Source: Chryseobacterium sp. JUb7 (lineage in GTDB: Bacteria > Bacteroidota > Bacteroidia > Flavobacteriales > Weeksellaceae). Taken from it: 64,000 nucleotides of DNA. Shown here in pieces: positions 34,188 to 41,517 of this stretch (its first letter is position 1; the number at the start of each line of letters is the position of its first letter). A program made the translations under genes and the position numbers. The notes under the pieces were generated by a model that was given only the letters and a program-made list of their open reading frames with translations, did no database searches and was not told where the DNA came from. Location: the NCBI RefSeq assembly GCF_024806495.1, contig NZ_JANUFF010000002.1, positions 496,001 to 560,000 of the forward strand. The letters run 5' to 3'.

Positions 34188-34290
34188 AAACAACTAATTA
34201 TATTATTTAAAAATAGTTAAAGTATATTTTATCGGAAAAATTTTCAAACTTTTAGCTAACAATTATTTCAGCAATATCTCTGATAATAAA

Positions 34291-34324
34291 AACAAAAAAA
34301 CCTCTGGTCAATTTCAGAGGTTTT
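34291..34324 (-). terminator. Terminator of array unit 4
   Basis: On the minus strand the stem AAAACCTCTG / CAGAGGTTTT with loop AAATTGAC is followed by TTTGTTTTT. Confidence 0.9.
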
Positions 34325-34461
34325 GGATTTTTCGATCATCTGTGTTTGTGTAGGAACTTTAACTTTTTTAAATCATCTGTGTTGTATCGACTTTGATTCT
34401 TTCTCATCATTTGTGTTTGTAAGCAGAACCAAAGTCTTTTGTAAATAACTTGTCTTGTTTG
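34292..34461 (-). ncRNA. Array small RNA, unit 4
   Basis: A predicted minus-strand transcript of about 170 nt and the first of three near-identical copies. GACTTTGGTTCT (34425-34436) pairs with AGAATCAAAGTC (34389-34400), a 12-bp stem with one G-U pair that shows AACACAAATGATGA in its loop. Two further motifs, AACACAGATGATTT and AACACAGATGATCG, lie between this stem and the terminator. A 24-codon frame starting MMRKNQ runs from 34410 to 34336. Confidence 0.82.
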
Positions 34462-34466
34462 TAATA

Positions 34467-34546
34467 CAAATGTACCAACATATAAGCTTATCATCATCTT
34501 AATTCTTGTAGATATAGATCGTACAGTCTGTAGATATTTTTCTACT
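34467..34546 (-). promoter_or_regulatory. Promoter and upstream double site, unit 4
   Basis: The TACATTTG box lies at 34467-34474, followed by a 32-bp gap, TGTAGATATAGATC (34507-34520) and TGTAGATATTTTTCTACT (34529-34546), with a 22-bp offset. Confidence 0.78.
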
Positions 34547-34663
34547 AATCATATCAATTACACCCATGCAATCAGTTAAAATAATAATTATGTGAAAAAT
34601 ATTCTAATTTCTATCTATAATGAAAATCTAATTAGAATGATGGATCTCATTACTGTATAAGCA

Positions 34664-34696
34664 AAACAAAAACCTCTGGTCAATTTCAGAGGTTTT
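34664..34696 (-). terminator. Terminator of array unit 5
   Basis: Same stem and loop as unit 4 (AAAACCTCTG / CAGAGGTTTT), followed by TGTTTTGC. Confidence 0.9.
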
Positions 34697-34833
34697 GGAT
34701 TTTTCGATCATCTGTGTTTGTGTAGGAACTTTAACTTTTTTAAATCATCTGTGTTGTATCGACTTTGATTCTTTCTCATCATTTGTGTTTGTAAGCAGAA
34801 CCAAAGTCTTTTGTAAATAACTTGTCTTGTTTG
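34664..34833 (-). ncRNA. Array small RNA, unit 5
   Basis: A predicted minus-strand transcript of about 170 nt, identical to unit 4 throughout the transcribed part as far as I can see, with the same 5' stem, three ACACARATGAT motifs and terminator. The frame MMRKNQ... lies at 34782 to 34708. Confidence 0.82.
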
Positions 34834-34838
34834 TAATA

Positions 34839-34918
34839 CAAATGTACCAACATATAAGCTTATCATCATCTTAATTCTTGTAGATATAGATCGTACAGTA
34901 TGTAGATATTTTTCTACT
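34839..34918 (-). promoter_or_regulatory. Promoter and upstream double site, unit 5
   Basis: The TACATTTG box lies at 34839-34846, followed by a 32-bp gap, TGTAGATATAGATC (34879-34892) and TGTAGATATTTTTCTACT (34901-34918). One base between the sites differs from unit 4 (34900, A instead of C at 34528). Confidence 0.78.
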
Positions 34919-35034
34919 AATCATATCAATTACACCCATGCAATCAGTTAAAATAATAATTATGTGAAAAATATTCTAATTTCTATCTATAATGAAAATC
35001 TAATTAGAATGATGGATCTCATTACTGTATAAGC

Positions 35035-35068
35035 AAAACAAAAACCTCTGGTCAATTTCAGAGGTTTT
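35035..35068 (-). terminator. Terminator of array unit 6
   Basis: Same stem and loop as unit 4, followed by TGTTTTGC on the minus strand. Confidence 0.9.
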
Positions 35069-35205
35069 GGATTTTTCGATCATCTGTGTTTGTGTAGGAA
35101 CTTTAACTTTTTTAAATCATCTGTGTTGTATCGACTTTGATTCTTTCTCATCATTTGTGTTTGTAAGCAGAACCAAAGTCTTCTTTAAATAACTTGTCTT
35201 GTTTG
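35036..35205 (-). ncRNA. Array small RNA, unit 6 (next to the regulator gene)
   Basis: A predicted minus-strand transcript of about 170 nt, identical to units 4 and 5 except near its 5' end (around 35183-35210). The same 12-bp stem, three motifs and the 24-codon frame (35154 to 35080) are present. Its upstream sites differ more from units 4 and 5, so it is probably the source or end copy of the duplication. Confidence 0.82.
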
Positions 35206-35210
35206 TATTA

Positions 35211-35290
35211 CAAATATACCAACATAAAGAAATAGAATTACCACAAATGATGTAGATATATATCGGCAGGTCTGTAGATATTTATCTACA
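35211..35290 (-). promoter_or_regulatory. Promoter and upstream double site, unit 6
   Basis: The TATATTTG box lies at 35211-35218, followed by a 32-bp gap, TGTAGATATATATC (35251-35264) and TGTAGATATTTATCTACA (35273-35290). The site ends 6 bp from the stop codon of the response regulator gene. Confidence 0.78.
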
Positions 35291-35296
35291 ATTTTA

Positions 35297-35938
35297 TTAT
35301 TTATTTTTAATAAGCTCAATAAGCTCTACAATATTTTCTATTCCAAGTTTATCAAATATCCTTCTTTTAATAGTGCTTACTGTATTTTGTTTAACGTCCA
35401 GTCTGTTGGCAATTTCAAGGTTTCCATATCCTTCTGCATACATTTCTGCAATTTGCAGTTCTCGCTCAGTTAGAGATGATAATGGATTGATAAGAGTAGG
35501 ATTTTTCATTGAATTCATCAACAAGGCCTGTGTCGTAGGTGAGATGTATTCTCCTTTTTCCAGCATTTTAAGAATTGCCTGTTTTATTTCTTCCTCTTCA
35601 CTCATTTTGCTTAGAAAGCCATTGGCACCAGCATTTATAAACTTAAGCGCATATTTATCTTCTTCAATTCCCGTAAAAACCAGAATTTTAGTCTCCGGAC
35701 TTATTTTTTTTATTTCCGGTAAAATAGTCATGCTGTTTCCATCAGGAAAATGAGCATCTATTATTGTAATGTCTATAGACTGATTTTTTACAGTTTCCAA
35801 TGCCTGCTGCAGATTTGAAGCCTGAAAAATTTCACAATCAAGCTCAATATCTTCCAATAGAAAAACAATCCCCTGTCTTATCAGACTATGATCATCTGCA
35901 AGCAGAATCTGTATCGTTTTATTATTTATCTGATTCAT
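35297..35938 (-). CDS. LuxR-family (NarL/FixJ type) response regulator
   Basis: A 213-residue two-component regulator. The receiver domain (about 9-125) has Asp15/Asp16, the phosphorylation site Asp61 (IIDAHFPDG), Thr89 and Lys111. The C-terminal HTH (about 154-213) reads LTERELQIAEMYAEGYGNLEIANRLDVKQNTVSTIKRRI in overlapping parts, a normal LuxR-type domain. The start overlaps the kinase stop by 4 bp, so the two are coupled. Immediately downstream, same strand, begins the six-unit small-RNA array. The TGTAGA-N6-TCTACA palindromes there have the size expected for a dimer of this family and are its most likely targets (inference). Confidence 0.95.
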   Translation of the reverse strand: MNQINNKTIQILLADDHSLIRQGIVFLLEDIELDCEIFQASNLQQALETVKNQSIDITIIDAHFPDGNSMTILPEIKKISPETKILVFTGIEEDKYALKFINAGANGFLSKMSEEEEIKQAILKMLEKGEYISPTTQALLMNSMKNPTLINPLSSLTERELQIAEMYAEGYGNLEIANRLDVKQNTVSTIKRRIFDKLGIENIVELIELIKNK

Positions 35939-37659
35939 TTATTACGATTTAAATTTATCGAAAAAATTACGGTCGTTCCTTTGTTCACTTCGCTGGATAC
36001 TGATATGTTGCCATCATATAGCTCTACAATTTCCTTACATAAACTTAATCCCAGACCAGCTCCCAGGTTTTCTATATCTTCTGATAATATTCCCTGATAG
36101 TAAGGTTCAAATATTTTTTCCAAATCGGATTTGGAAATTCCAATTCCGGTATCACTTATTTTTGTTGTAAAAGAAATTATATTGTCATCGATAGTTTCCG
36201 TGGTTATGTTTACATTAATCTCTCCATTTTCAGTAAACTTATTGGCATTACCGAGAATATTCATAAAGACCTGATTTATTTTCTTATTGTCCGAATACAC
36301 AGTAAGATCAGGATGTATATTTTCGGTAATGATAAATCTGTTATTTCTTGTTTCTATATAAGGTTCAATAGAATTCAGGATTGATCGGGTCTCGTCTTTC
36401 AGATTAAAGACCACAGGAATCAGTTTATTTTCCACTGCCTGATTTTTGGTATATTCCAGAATCTGGTTTGCCTGTATCAATAACGTATCGTTTGTGAAAC
36501 TTATGGATTTAAGATATTCCTTAATTTTCTCATCATCTGTTTTCTTATTAATTCGATTGATGAAAAGACCTATAATTTTTAACGGTGATCGCAATTCGTG
36601 ACTCAGCATTCCCAAAATCCTGTTTTTAAAATTCAGGTTTTCTTTAATTTGTGTGTTGGCAGCATTCAGTTTCTTCTCGTAAATAAATGCTATTCTGGTT
36701 AATAGCATGATCAGTATGGATACGACAAACATCAGAATCATCGATCCGAATATTAAATACGTCCTGATCCTGTTATTTTTTGAATTCTGTTTATTATATT
36801 CTTTTTCAAGATCGGCTTTAGATTCTTTGATAGCAGATTCATAAATATTCATCAATCCATCACTGTAAATCAATAGATTACTGAACATTTTATAAATTTC
36901 ACTGTTATTATTCTGTTTTTCGGTAGCGTTTATCTGTATTTTTTTAACCTCGCCTGAATAATGATTATTCACCAATTTAAAAATACTGTCCAATTCTTTA
37001 CGGATAACAGAAGCATCGGGAGTTTTCCCTTGTTTCAGAGTAATAACAGTACTTTCTTTGCGTACATTTTCCTTTCCTGATATTGCGTCCCCCAAACGCC
37101 CAAACAGTCCCTTTTTCTTAACCGTATCAGAATAGGTTTTCGTTTCAACATTGAAATTAAATTTATCTAAGCTATTTCCAAAATCATATTTCTCAAGCTT
37201 AGGAACATCATTGCGGATTTTAAAATTCGGTTTAGTTGAAAACTGATACGTAGAATCAATTAATAATTTTAATTTTTTAATTTCTAATGAATCTTTTTTT
37301 TGAGAGGCCAAAGTCGTTTTCAGCTTTGGATATTTATTTTTATAATGACTGATACTGTCTAAATTATTGCCCAGTTTGTTTAAAGACTGAAAGTAAGATG
37401 CCAGATATTGATCATCCTCACTCATGACATATTTCTGAAGATAGGTCTGGGCATTGATCAGTTCTTTTCTGGAATTATCTGTCAAATTTTCCAACGAGTG
37501 CACCTCTTTCAATTGTTGTTCAATAAAAGTTAAGTTTTTCCTATTGATAAATTCATTATAAAAAAAAGCAGCTATGATGATTTGTATCAATAAAATACAG
37601 ATAATGAGAGAATAATGAACAATTTTTCTTAATTTAAAATTCAACAGTTTTCCAAACAT
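35935..37659 (-). CDS. Sensor histidine kinase
   Basis: A 574-residue inner membrane kinase. Transmembrane segment 1 (about 13-33) is followed by a large periplasmic region (about 34-300) that is lysine-rich and probably helical, then transmembrane segment 2 (about 300-322), a short coiled coil without clear HAMP, and HisKA with His354 (LSHELRSP). The HATPase domain has the N box (ILGNANKFTENGE), the G1 box (DTGIGIS) and the G2 box (GAGLGLSL). It is upstream of and overlaps its cognate regulator. The signal is unknown. No TAnnTTTG box is obvious in the 86 bp before it, and pheS upstream has its own terminator. Confidence 0.95.
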   Translation of the reverse strand: MFGKLLNFKLRKIVHYSLIICILLIQIIIAAFFYNEFINRKNLTFIEQQLKEVHSLENLTDNSRKELINAQTYLQKYVMSEDDQYLASYFQSLNKLGNNLDSISHYKNKYPKLKTTLASQKKDSLEIKKLKLLIDSTYQFSTKPNFKIRNDVPKLEKYDFGNSLDKFNFNVETKTYSDTVKKKGLFGRLGDAISGKENVRKESTVITLKQGKTPDASVIRKELDSIFKLVNNHYSGEVKKIQINATEKQNNNSEIYKMFSNLLIYSDGLMNIYESAIKESKADLEKEYNKQNSKNNRIRTYLIFGSMILMFVVSILIMLLTRIAFIYEKKLNAANTQIKENLNFKNRILGMLSHELRSPLKIIGLFINRINKKTDDEKIKEYLKSISFTNDTLLIQANQILEYTKNQAVENKLIPVVFNLKDETRSILNSIEPYIETRNNRFIITENIHPDLTVYSDNKKINQVFMNILGNANKFTENGEINVNITTETIDDNIISFTTKISDTGIGISKSDLEKIFEPYYQGILSEDIENLGAGLGLSLCKEIVELYDGNISVSSEVNKGTTVIFSINLNRNK

Positions 37660-37690
37660 TTTTTTCTCTGATTTATTATAAAATTAATAA

Positions 37691-37722
37691 AAAATCCTGT
37701 AAATTAAATTTTTACAGGATTT
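37691..37722 (-). terminator. Intrinsic terminator of pheS
   Basis: The stem AAATCCTGTAAA / TTTACAGGATTT is followed on the minus strand by TTTTTTATTAATTTT. Confidence 0.85.
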
Positions 37723-37745
37723 GATTTATTTAAGTTTAACTTTTT

Positions 37746-38756
37746 TTATAAAGTTTTAAACTGTTCTAAGGTTCTGATATCATTTTCAAAGAACATTCTG
37801 ATGTCGCTCATTTGATAAAGAAGCATTACAATTCTTTCAATTCCCATTCCAAAAGCATATCCGGAATATTTCTCAGCGTCAATATTTACATTTTTCAGAA
37901 CAGCAGGATCTACCATACCGCAACCCATAATTTCAAGCCAGCCTGTTCCTTTTGTAATTCTGTAATCTGTCTCTGAATTTAATCCCCAATATACGTCAAT
38001 TTCTGCACTTGGCTCTGTAAAAGGGAAGTAAGAAGGTCTCATTCTGATTTTAGATTTTCCGAAAAGTTCAGTCGTAAAAAACTGAATCGTCTGTTTTAAA
38101 TCTGCAAAACTTACATTCTCATCAATATACAATCCTTCAATCTGATGAAAAATACAGTGTGAACGTGAAGAAACCGCTTCATTTCTAAACACTCTTCCCG
38201 GAGATAAAATCCTGATCGGAGGTTTATTCTCCTCCATATAACGGATCTGTACCGAAGAAGTATGGGTTCTCAACAGAATATCTGGGTTTTGTTCAATAAA
38301 GAAAGTATCCTGCATATCTCTTGCCGGATGATATTCAGGAAGATTCAAGGCGGTAAAGTTGTGCCAGTCGTCTTCAATTTCTGGTCCGTCTGCTACTGCG
38401 AATCCGATAGATTTGAAAATTTCAATGATTCTGTTTTTCACTAAATTAATAGGATGTCTGGAACCCAAATCCAACGGAAAAGCCGGTTTCGTAAGATCTT
38501 CTTTTTCTAAGATAATAGAAGATTCGGAAGAATTTTTCAAATCCTCCAATTTAACGTTAACAGCCTGCTTCAAGGTATTGATTTTCTGACCGAATTCTTT
38601 CTTCTGATCGTTAGGAACTTCTTTGAATTTTTCAAAAAAATCATTCAGAATTCCTTTCTTACCATTATACTTGATGCGGAAGTTTTCGATCTCTTCCTTA
38701 GATGTAGTACTGAAGCTGTTTACCTCAACCAGTAGTTCTTCTATCTTTTCTATCAT
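37746..38756 (-). CDS. pheS: Phenylalanine-tRNA ligase alpha subunit
   Basis: A 336-residue class II aminoacyl-tRNA synthetase subunit. The N-terminal coiled coil (about 1-85, [20 protein letters not shown]) binds tRNA. Motif 2 lies at [19 protein letters not shown] and motif 3 at [16 protein letters not shown]. The phenylalanine pocket segment [13 protein letters not shown] is present. It forms an alpha2-beta2 enzyme with PheT, which is not encoded in this window. Length is normal. Confidence 0.97.
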   Translation of the reverse strand: MIEKIEELLVEVNSFSTTSKEEIENFRIKYNGKKGILNDFFEKFKEVPNDQKKEFGQKINTLKQAVNVKLEDLKNSSESSIILEKEDLTKPAFPLDLGSRHPINLVKNRIIEIFKSIGFAVADGPEIEDDWHNFTALNLPEYHPARDMQDTFFIEQNPDILLRTHTSSVQIRYMEENKPPIRILSPGRVFRNEAVSSRSHCIFHQIEGLYIDENVSFADLKQTIQFFTTELFGKSKIRMRPSYFPFTEPSAEIDVYWGLNSETDYRITKGTGWLEIMGCGMVDPAVLKNVNIDAEKYSGYAFGMGIERIVMLLYQMSDIRMFFENDIRTLEQFKTL

Positions 38757-38823
38757 TGTTTTACCCTTTCTAAATGTTTTGCAAAAATACGGTTTTTCAA
38801 TGGAATAATTTTCCTTAATCTGT

Positions 38824-38856
38824 TAAAAAAAATCTGCCTCTTATTCGGAGGCAGAC
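38824..38856 (-). terminator. Intrinsic terminator of the YceI gene
   Basis: On the minus strand the stem GTCTGCCTC / GAGGCAGAT is followed by a run of eight T. Confidence 0.88.
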
Positions 38857-38887
38857 TTCAATCACTTATTTCACTTAAATAAAAAAA

Positions 38888-39547
38888 TTATTTTTTTTCT
38901 AAAGCTTTAACGTTTATCTGAAGAGTTACCTCATCTTTAATGACTCCGTTTTCAGCAGGAGCCTGGAATTTTACACCAAACTCTTCTCTTTTGATATCTT
39001 TGGGTTCAGTATTAATGCTTACTTCACCATCTTTCAAAGCTACATTTGCTTTAAACTGTACAGGCTTTGTAATTCCTTTTACCGTTAAATTTCCATCCAG
39101 AGTTGTATTATAATCACCTTCCATAGCAGGGGTAACTTTTGTAATTTCATAAGAAGCTGTAGGAAACTTTTCAACTTCAAAGAAATCTCCACTTTTAAGA
39201 TGACCATTTAGTTTTCCTAATTGTTCAGCATCATTCTTAAGATCCTCAGAAGTTAAAGAATTCATATCAGCAACAAATTTTCCGCTTTCAAGCTTTCCTT
39301 CTTTCACTGTAACATCACCACTTTCAAACTTTATCGTTCCAAAATGGCTGGTGCTTTCAGATTTAAAAATTTTATATCCTTTCCACTCTACTCTACTGTT
39401 TAAAGTATCCAGTACATATTGAATCCCATCTTTTGTAGTAGCCACTTCATTGCTTTCACTGGTAAGAGGTTTTTCTTTTTTACAGGAAACCACTACAACA
39501 GCAGCAAAAAGAGCCGGAATAGCTATCGAAAACAGTCTTTTTTTCAT
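38888..39547 (-). CDS. YceI family lipoprotein
   Basis: A 219-residue protein with a lipoprotein signal peptide ending VVVSCKKEK (Cys22). The YceI beta-barrel follows: VEWKGYKIFKSESTSHFGTIKFESGDV, LNGHLKSGDFFEVEKFPTASYEI and the LTVKGITKPVQF strand. The fold binds isoprenoid-like lipids in characterised homologues; the ligand here is unknown. It is monocistronic, diverges from the ABC ATPase gene and has its own terminator. Confidence 0.9.
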   Translation of the reverse strand: MKKRLFSIAIPALFAAVVVVSCKKEKPLTSESNEVATTKDGIQYVLDTLNSRVEWKGYKIFKSESTSHFGTIKFESGDVTVKEGKLESGKFVADMNSLTSEDLKNDAEQLGKLNGHLKSGDFFEVEKFPTASYEITKVTPAMEGDYNTTLDGNLTVKGITKPVQFKANVALKDGEVSINTEPKDIKREEFGVKFQAPAENGVIKDEVTLQINVKALEKK

Positions 39548-39620
39548 ATTTATATTAATTTTATTACTAGTGCTAATATAATAAAAAATTCCATTGCTTC
39601 CTAAAAACGTAACATTTCAT

Positions 39621-39628
39621 TACATTTG
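39621..39628 (+). promoter_or_regulatory. Promoter box just before the ABC ATPase start
   Basis: TACATTTG ends only four bases before the ATG at 39633. Transcription would begin at or next to the start codon, giving a leaderless or nearly leaderless message. An upstream TTG (39594-39596) is 24 bp away, slightly long. Confidence 0.5.
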
Positions 39629-39632
39629 TAAT

Positions 39633-40568
39633 ATGCTATTAGAAATAAACAATTTATACTTCTCTCACACAAAGGAAAAACCTCTGTTTCAGAACCTGAA
39701 TCTAAGGTTTGAGGAAGGTAAAATTATTGCATTAGCTGGGGAAAGCGGATGCGGAAAATCGACTTTATTGAATCTAATTTACGGGCTTCTCGATTGGGAA
39801 AGCGGGCAGATTATTTTTAAAGAAACACCCCTTTTGGGGCCTAAAGGAAATCTTGTTCCGGGAGAAGCGGACATGAAATTTGTAGCTCAGAATTTTGATT
39901 TAATGCCTTATGCTACAGTAGCTGAAAATGTAGGAAAATTCATTTCAAATATTAATCTGACTCAGAAAAAGGAAACCGTTACAGAGCTTCTTGAAGTCGT
40001 AGGGTTATCAGAATACGCAAATATTCTGCCTAAATATCTAAGTGGTGGGCAACAGCAGAGAGTAGCCATTGCCAGAGCTCTTTCTGTACTTCCGAAACTT
40101 TTGATCCTTGATGAACCTTTCAGTAATCTTGATTTTTCAAGAAAAATTGAATTGCGCGAAAAGCTGTTCAAATATGTCAAACAGAATAATATTTCGCTGC
40201 TTATTTCTACTCATGAGCTACAGGATGTCATTCCATGGCTGGATCAGATTGTTATTCTACAAGATGGAAGACTCATCCAGAATGAAAATCCGGAAGAAAT
40301 ATATAGAAATCCCTACAATCCTTACGTGGCAAAACTTTTTGGTGAGGTAAATATTTTCAGTGAGGATGAAATAGCATATTTTAATCTTTCAAAATTCTGC
40401 TATTACCCTAAAGAGATAAAAATCTCTGAAACCGGCTTTGAAACAGAAGTTTTAGAAAGCAGGTTTGCAGGCAACCATTATTGGAATAAATTAAAAGTGA
40501 AGGAAAAAGAGCTGATAATTTATACGGATCACAAAATCCAGGGAATAGTTAAAATTTCTTTTACGTAA
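39633..40568 (+). CDS. ABC transporter ATP-binding protein
   Basis: A 311-residue ATPase with Walker A GESGCGKST (about 36-44), a Q loop near FVAQNFDLMPY, signature LSGGQQQRVAIARAL, Walker B LLILDEPFSNLD and the switch His in STHELQD. A C-terminal extension of about 90 residues follows (EVNIFSEDEIAYFNLSKFCYYP), similar to the regulatory tail of Pot/Fbp-type importers. No permease or binding protein is next to it, so the transported substrate is unknown. The start at 39633 is set by homology (MLLEINNLYFSH) and by the promoter box just before it. Confidence 0.9.
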   Translation: MLLEINNLYFSHTKEKPLFQNLNLRFEEGKIIALAGESGCGKSTLLNLIYGLLDWESGQIIFKETPLLGPKGNLVPGEADMKFVAQNFDLMPYATVAENVGKFISNINLTQKKETVTELLEVVGLSEYANILPKYLSGGQQQRVAIARALSVLPKLLILDEPFSNLDFSRKIELREKLFKYVKQNNISLLISTHELQDVIPWLDQIVILQDGRLIQNENPEEIYRNPYNPYVAKLFGEVNIFSEDEIAYFNLSKFCYYPKEIKISETGFETEVLESRFAGNHYWNKLKVKEKELIIYTDHKIQGIVKISFT

Positions 40569-40782
40569 ATTAAATTATCCACAATTTGTGATCTTTCAAT
40601 AATTCAAAAAAGTAAAAAAAATAGTTGGAGAGCATTCACCTACAGAGTCTTTCAATACGGTAAAATTCATATTCATTCCTACTATTAAGAAGTTAATTTT
40701 GTCATCTTAACTATAACATAACCTACACATTTACTAACACTTATTGTAAATTTGTGGATAAAAAAAAAATACAAACATAAGA
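40569..40782. other. AT-rich gap without recognised gene
   Basis: No ORF with protein-like character. A TAAATTTG box lies at 40747-40754 on the plus strand, without an obvious partner element. Confidence 0.4.
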
Positions 40783-40811
40783 TTTGTGTTTAAAACTTTT
40801 TCTTACATTTG
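40783..40811 (+). promoter_or_regulatory. Orphan promoter facing a convergent gene
   Basis: TTTG (40783-40786), 17 bp, then TACATTTG (40804-40811). No plus-strand gene follows; the next feature is the 3' end of the minus-strand PhnA-like gene. Confidence 0.5.
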
Positions 40812-40817
40812 TATTTC

Positions 40818-40935
40818 CACAGCATAAGGAAATTTTTGGTTAATTCTCTTTCTGCCTTAAAGACGGACATTAGTCATGTTGAAAAACGAGACAATCAAGT
40901 TTTTGAAAGATTACACTGTCCAATTTTTTCCTTTT
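40818..40935 (+). ncRNA. Possible small RNA downstream of the orphan promoter
   Basis: About 115 bases lie between the orphan promoter and a T-rich stretch (TTTTTTCCTTTTTTT, about 40922-40936). A weak GGACA / TGTCC pairing precedes the T stretch. The frame beginning with ATG 40876 runs antisense into the PhnA-like gene and does not look like protein. This may be a short non-coding transcript or a 3'-end antisense. Confidence 0.25.
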
Positions 40936-40937
40936 TT

Positions 40938-41282
40938 TTATGCTTTTTTCACAAATTCTGATTTCAGAGCCATTGAACCGAAACCATCAATTTTACAATC
41001 AATATTATGGTCGCTGTCTGGTCTCAAACGAATATTTTTAACTTTGGTTCCTGCTTTCACCGGTTTTGGAGCACCTTTTACAGGAAGATCTTTAATAACC
41101 ACCACAGAATCTCCATCTTGCAGCTCATTACCATTCGAATCTAAAATTTTTCCTGAATTTAAGGCTTCTGTAGTAATTTCTTCCGGATTCCATTCATAGA
41201 AGCATTGGGAACACACCATCATATCATCACTCGGATAGGTAAATTCGGAACTACATTTCGGACAAAGTACAGTATCACTCAT
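40938..41282 (-). CDS. PhnA/YjdM-like zinc ribbon protein
   Basis: A 114-residue protein starting [16 protein letters not shown]. An N-terminal zinc ribbon (CPKC ... CSQC) is followed by the PhnA C-terminal beta-barrel domain ([50 protein letters not shown]). The start at 41282 is chosen by homology; six codons upstream another ATG exists. The family name comes from a link to phosphonate genes that was later dropped, and the true role is unknown. Monocistronic. Confidence 0.9.
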   Translation of the reverse strand: MSDTVLCPKCSSEFTYPSDDMMVCSQCFYEWNPEEITTEALNSGKILDSNGNELQDGDSVVVIKDLPVKGAPKPVKAGTKVKNIRLRPDSDHNIDCKIDGFGSMALKSEFVKKA

Positions 41283-41315
41283 ATTTTTAATTTTTTGCAA
41301 AGGTAGGATTTTTGA

Positions 41316-41460
41316 GTTATGAGTTTGAAATTATCAGTTATTAGATTGTAAGTAAATTTAATTTTAACATGATATTTATTATGTATTTTAACGAGTTCCC
41401 ACTATTTATTTTAAATTAAAACAAGAATTAACTCATAATTCATAACTTACAATTTATAAC
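41316..41460. repeat. Imperfect inverted repeats in an AT-rich gap
   Basis: GTTATGAGTTTGAAATTATC and ATTGTAAGT are mirrored by AACTCATAATTC and ACTTACAAT further on. It resembles a decayed REP-like element before the methyltransferase gene. Confidence 0.35.
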
Positions 41461-41517
41461 TAAAAAACGTTTAAAATTTCGTATTTTTGCAGATTCAAAA
41501 TAGCAGAACCCAATTTT

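Larger units (their letters stand above)
34298..35213 (-). repeat. 372-bp tandem repeat spanning array units 4-6
   Basis: Copies 34298-34669 and 34670-35041 differ by about one base (34528 against 34900). A third partial copy, 35042 to about 35210, matches until it diverges around 35183-35213. Both the transcribed part and the non-transcribed spacer are repeated, which points to recent unequal crossing-over. Confidence 0.88.

Noticed and set aside
33469..35290. The array as a CRISPR locus
   Set aside because: Units are 299-372 bp apart and contain promoters and terminators; there are no short regular direct repeats with unique spacers and no cas genes.
33330..35290. The array as an insertion sequence or transposon
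   Set aside because: No transposase frame and no terminal inverted repeats bounding the block; the repeated unit is a complete transcription unit.
36520..36545. ACAGATGATGAGAAA within the histidine kinase gene resembles the array motif
   Set aside because: It encodes a run TDDEKIK in the linker between HisKA helices and is explained by coding sequence; treated as chance.
40876..41199. Open frame antisense to the PhnA-like gene
   Set aside because: Its product is a mirror of the conserved zinc ribbon gene on the other strand and lacks protein-like character.
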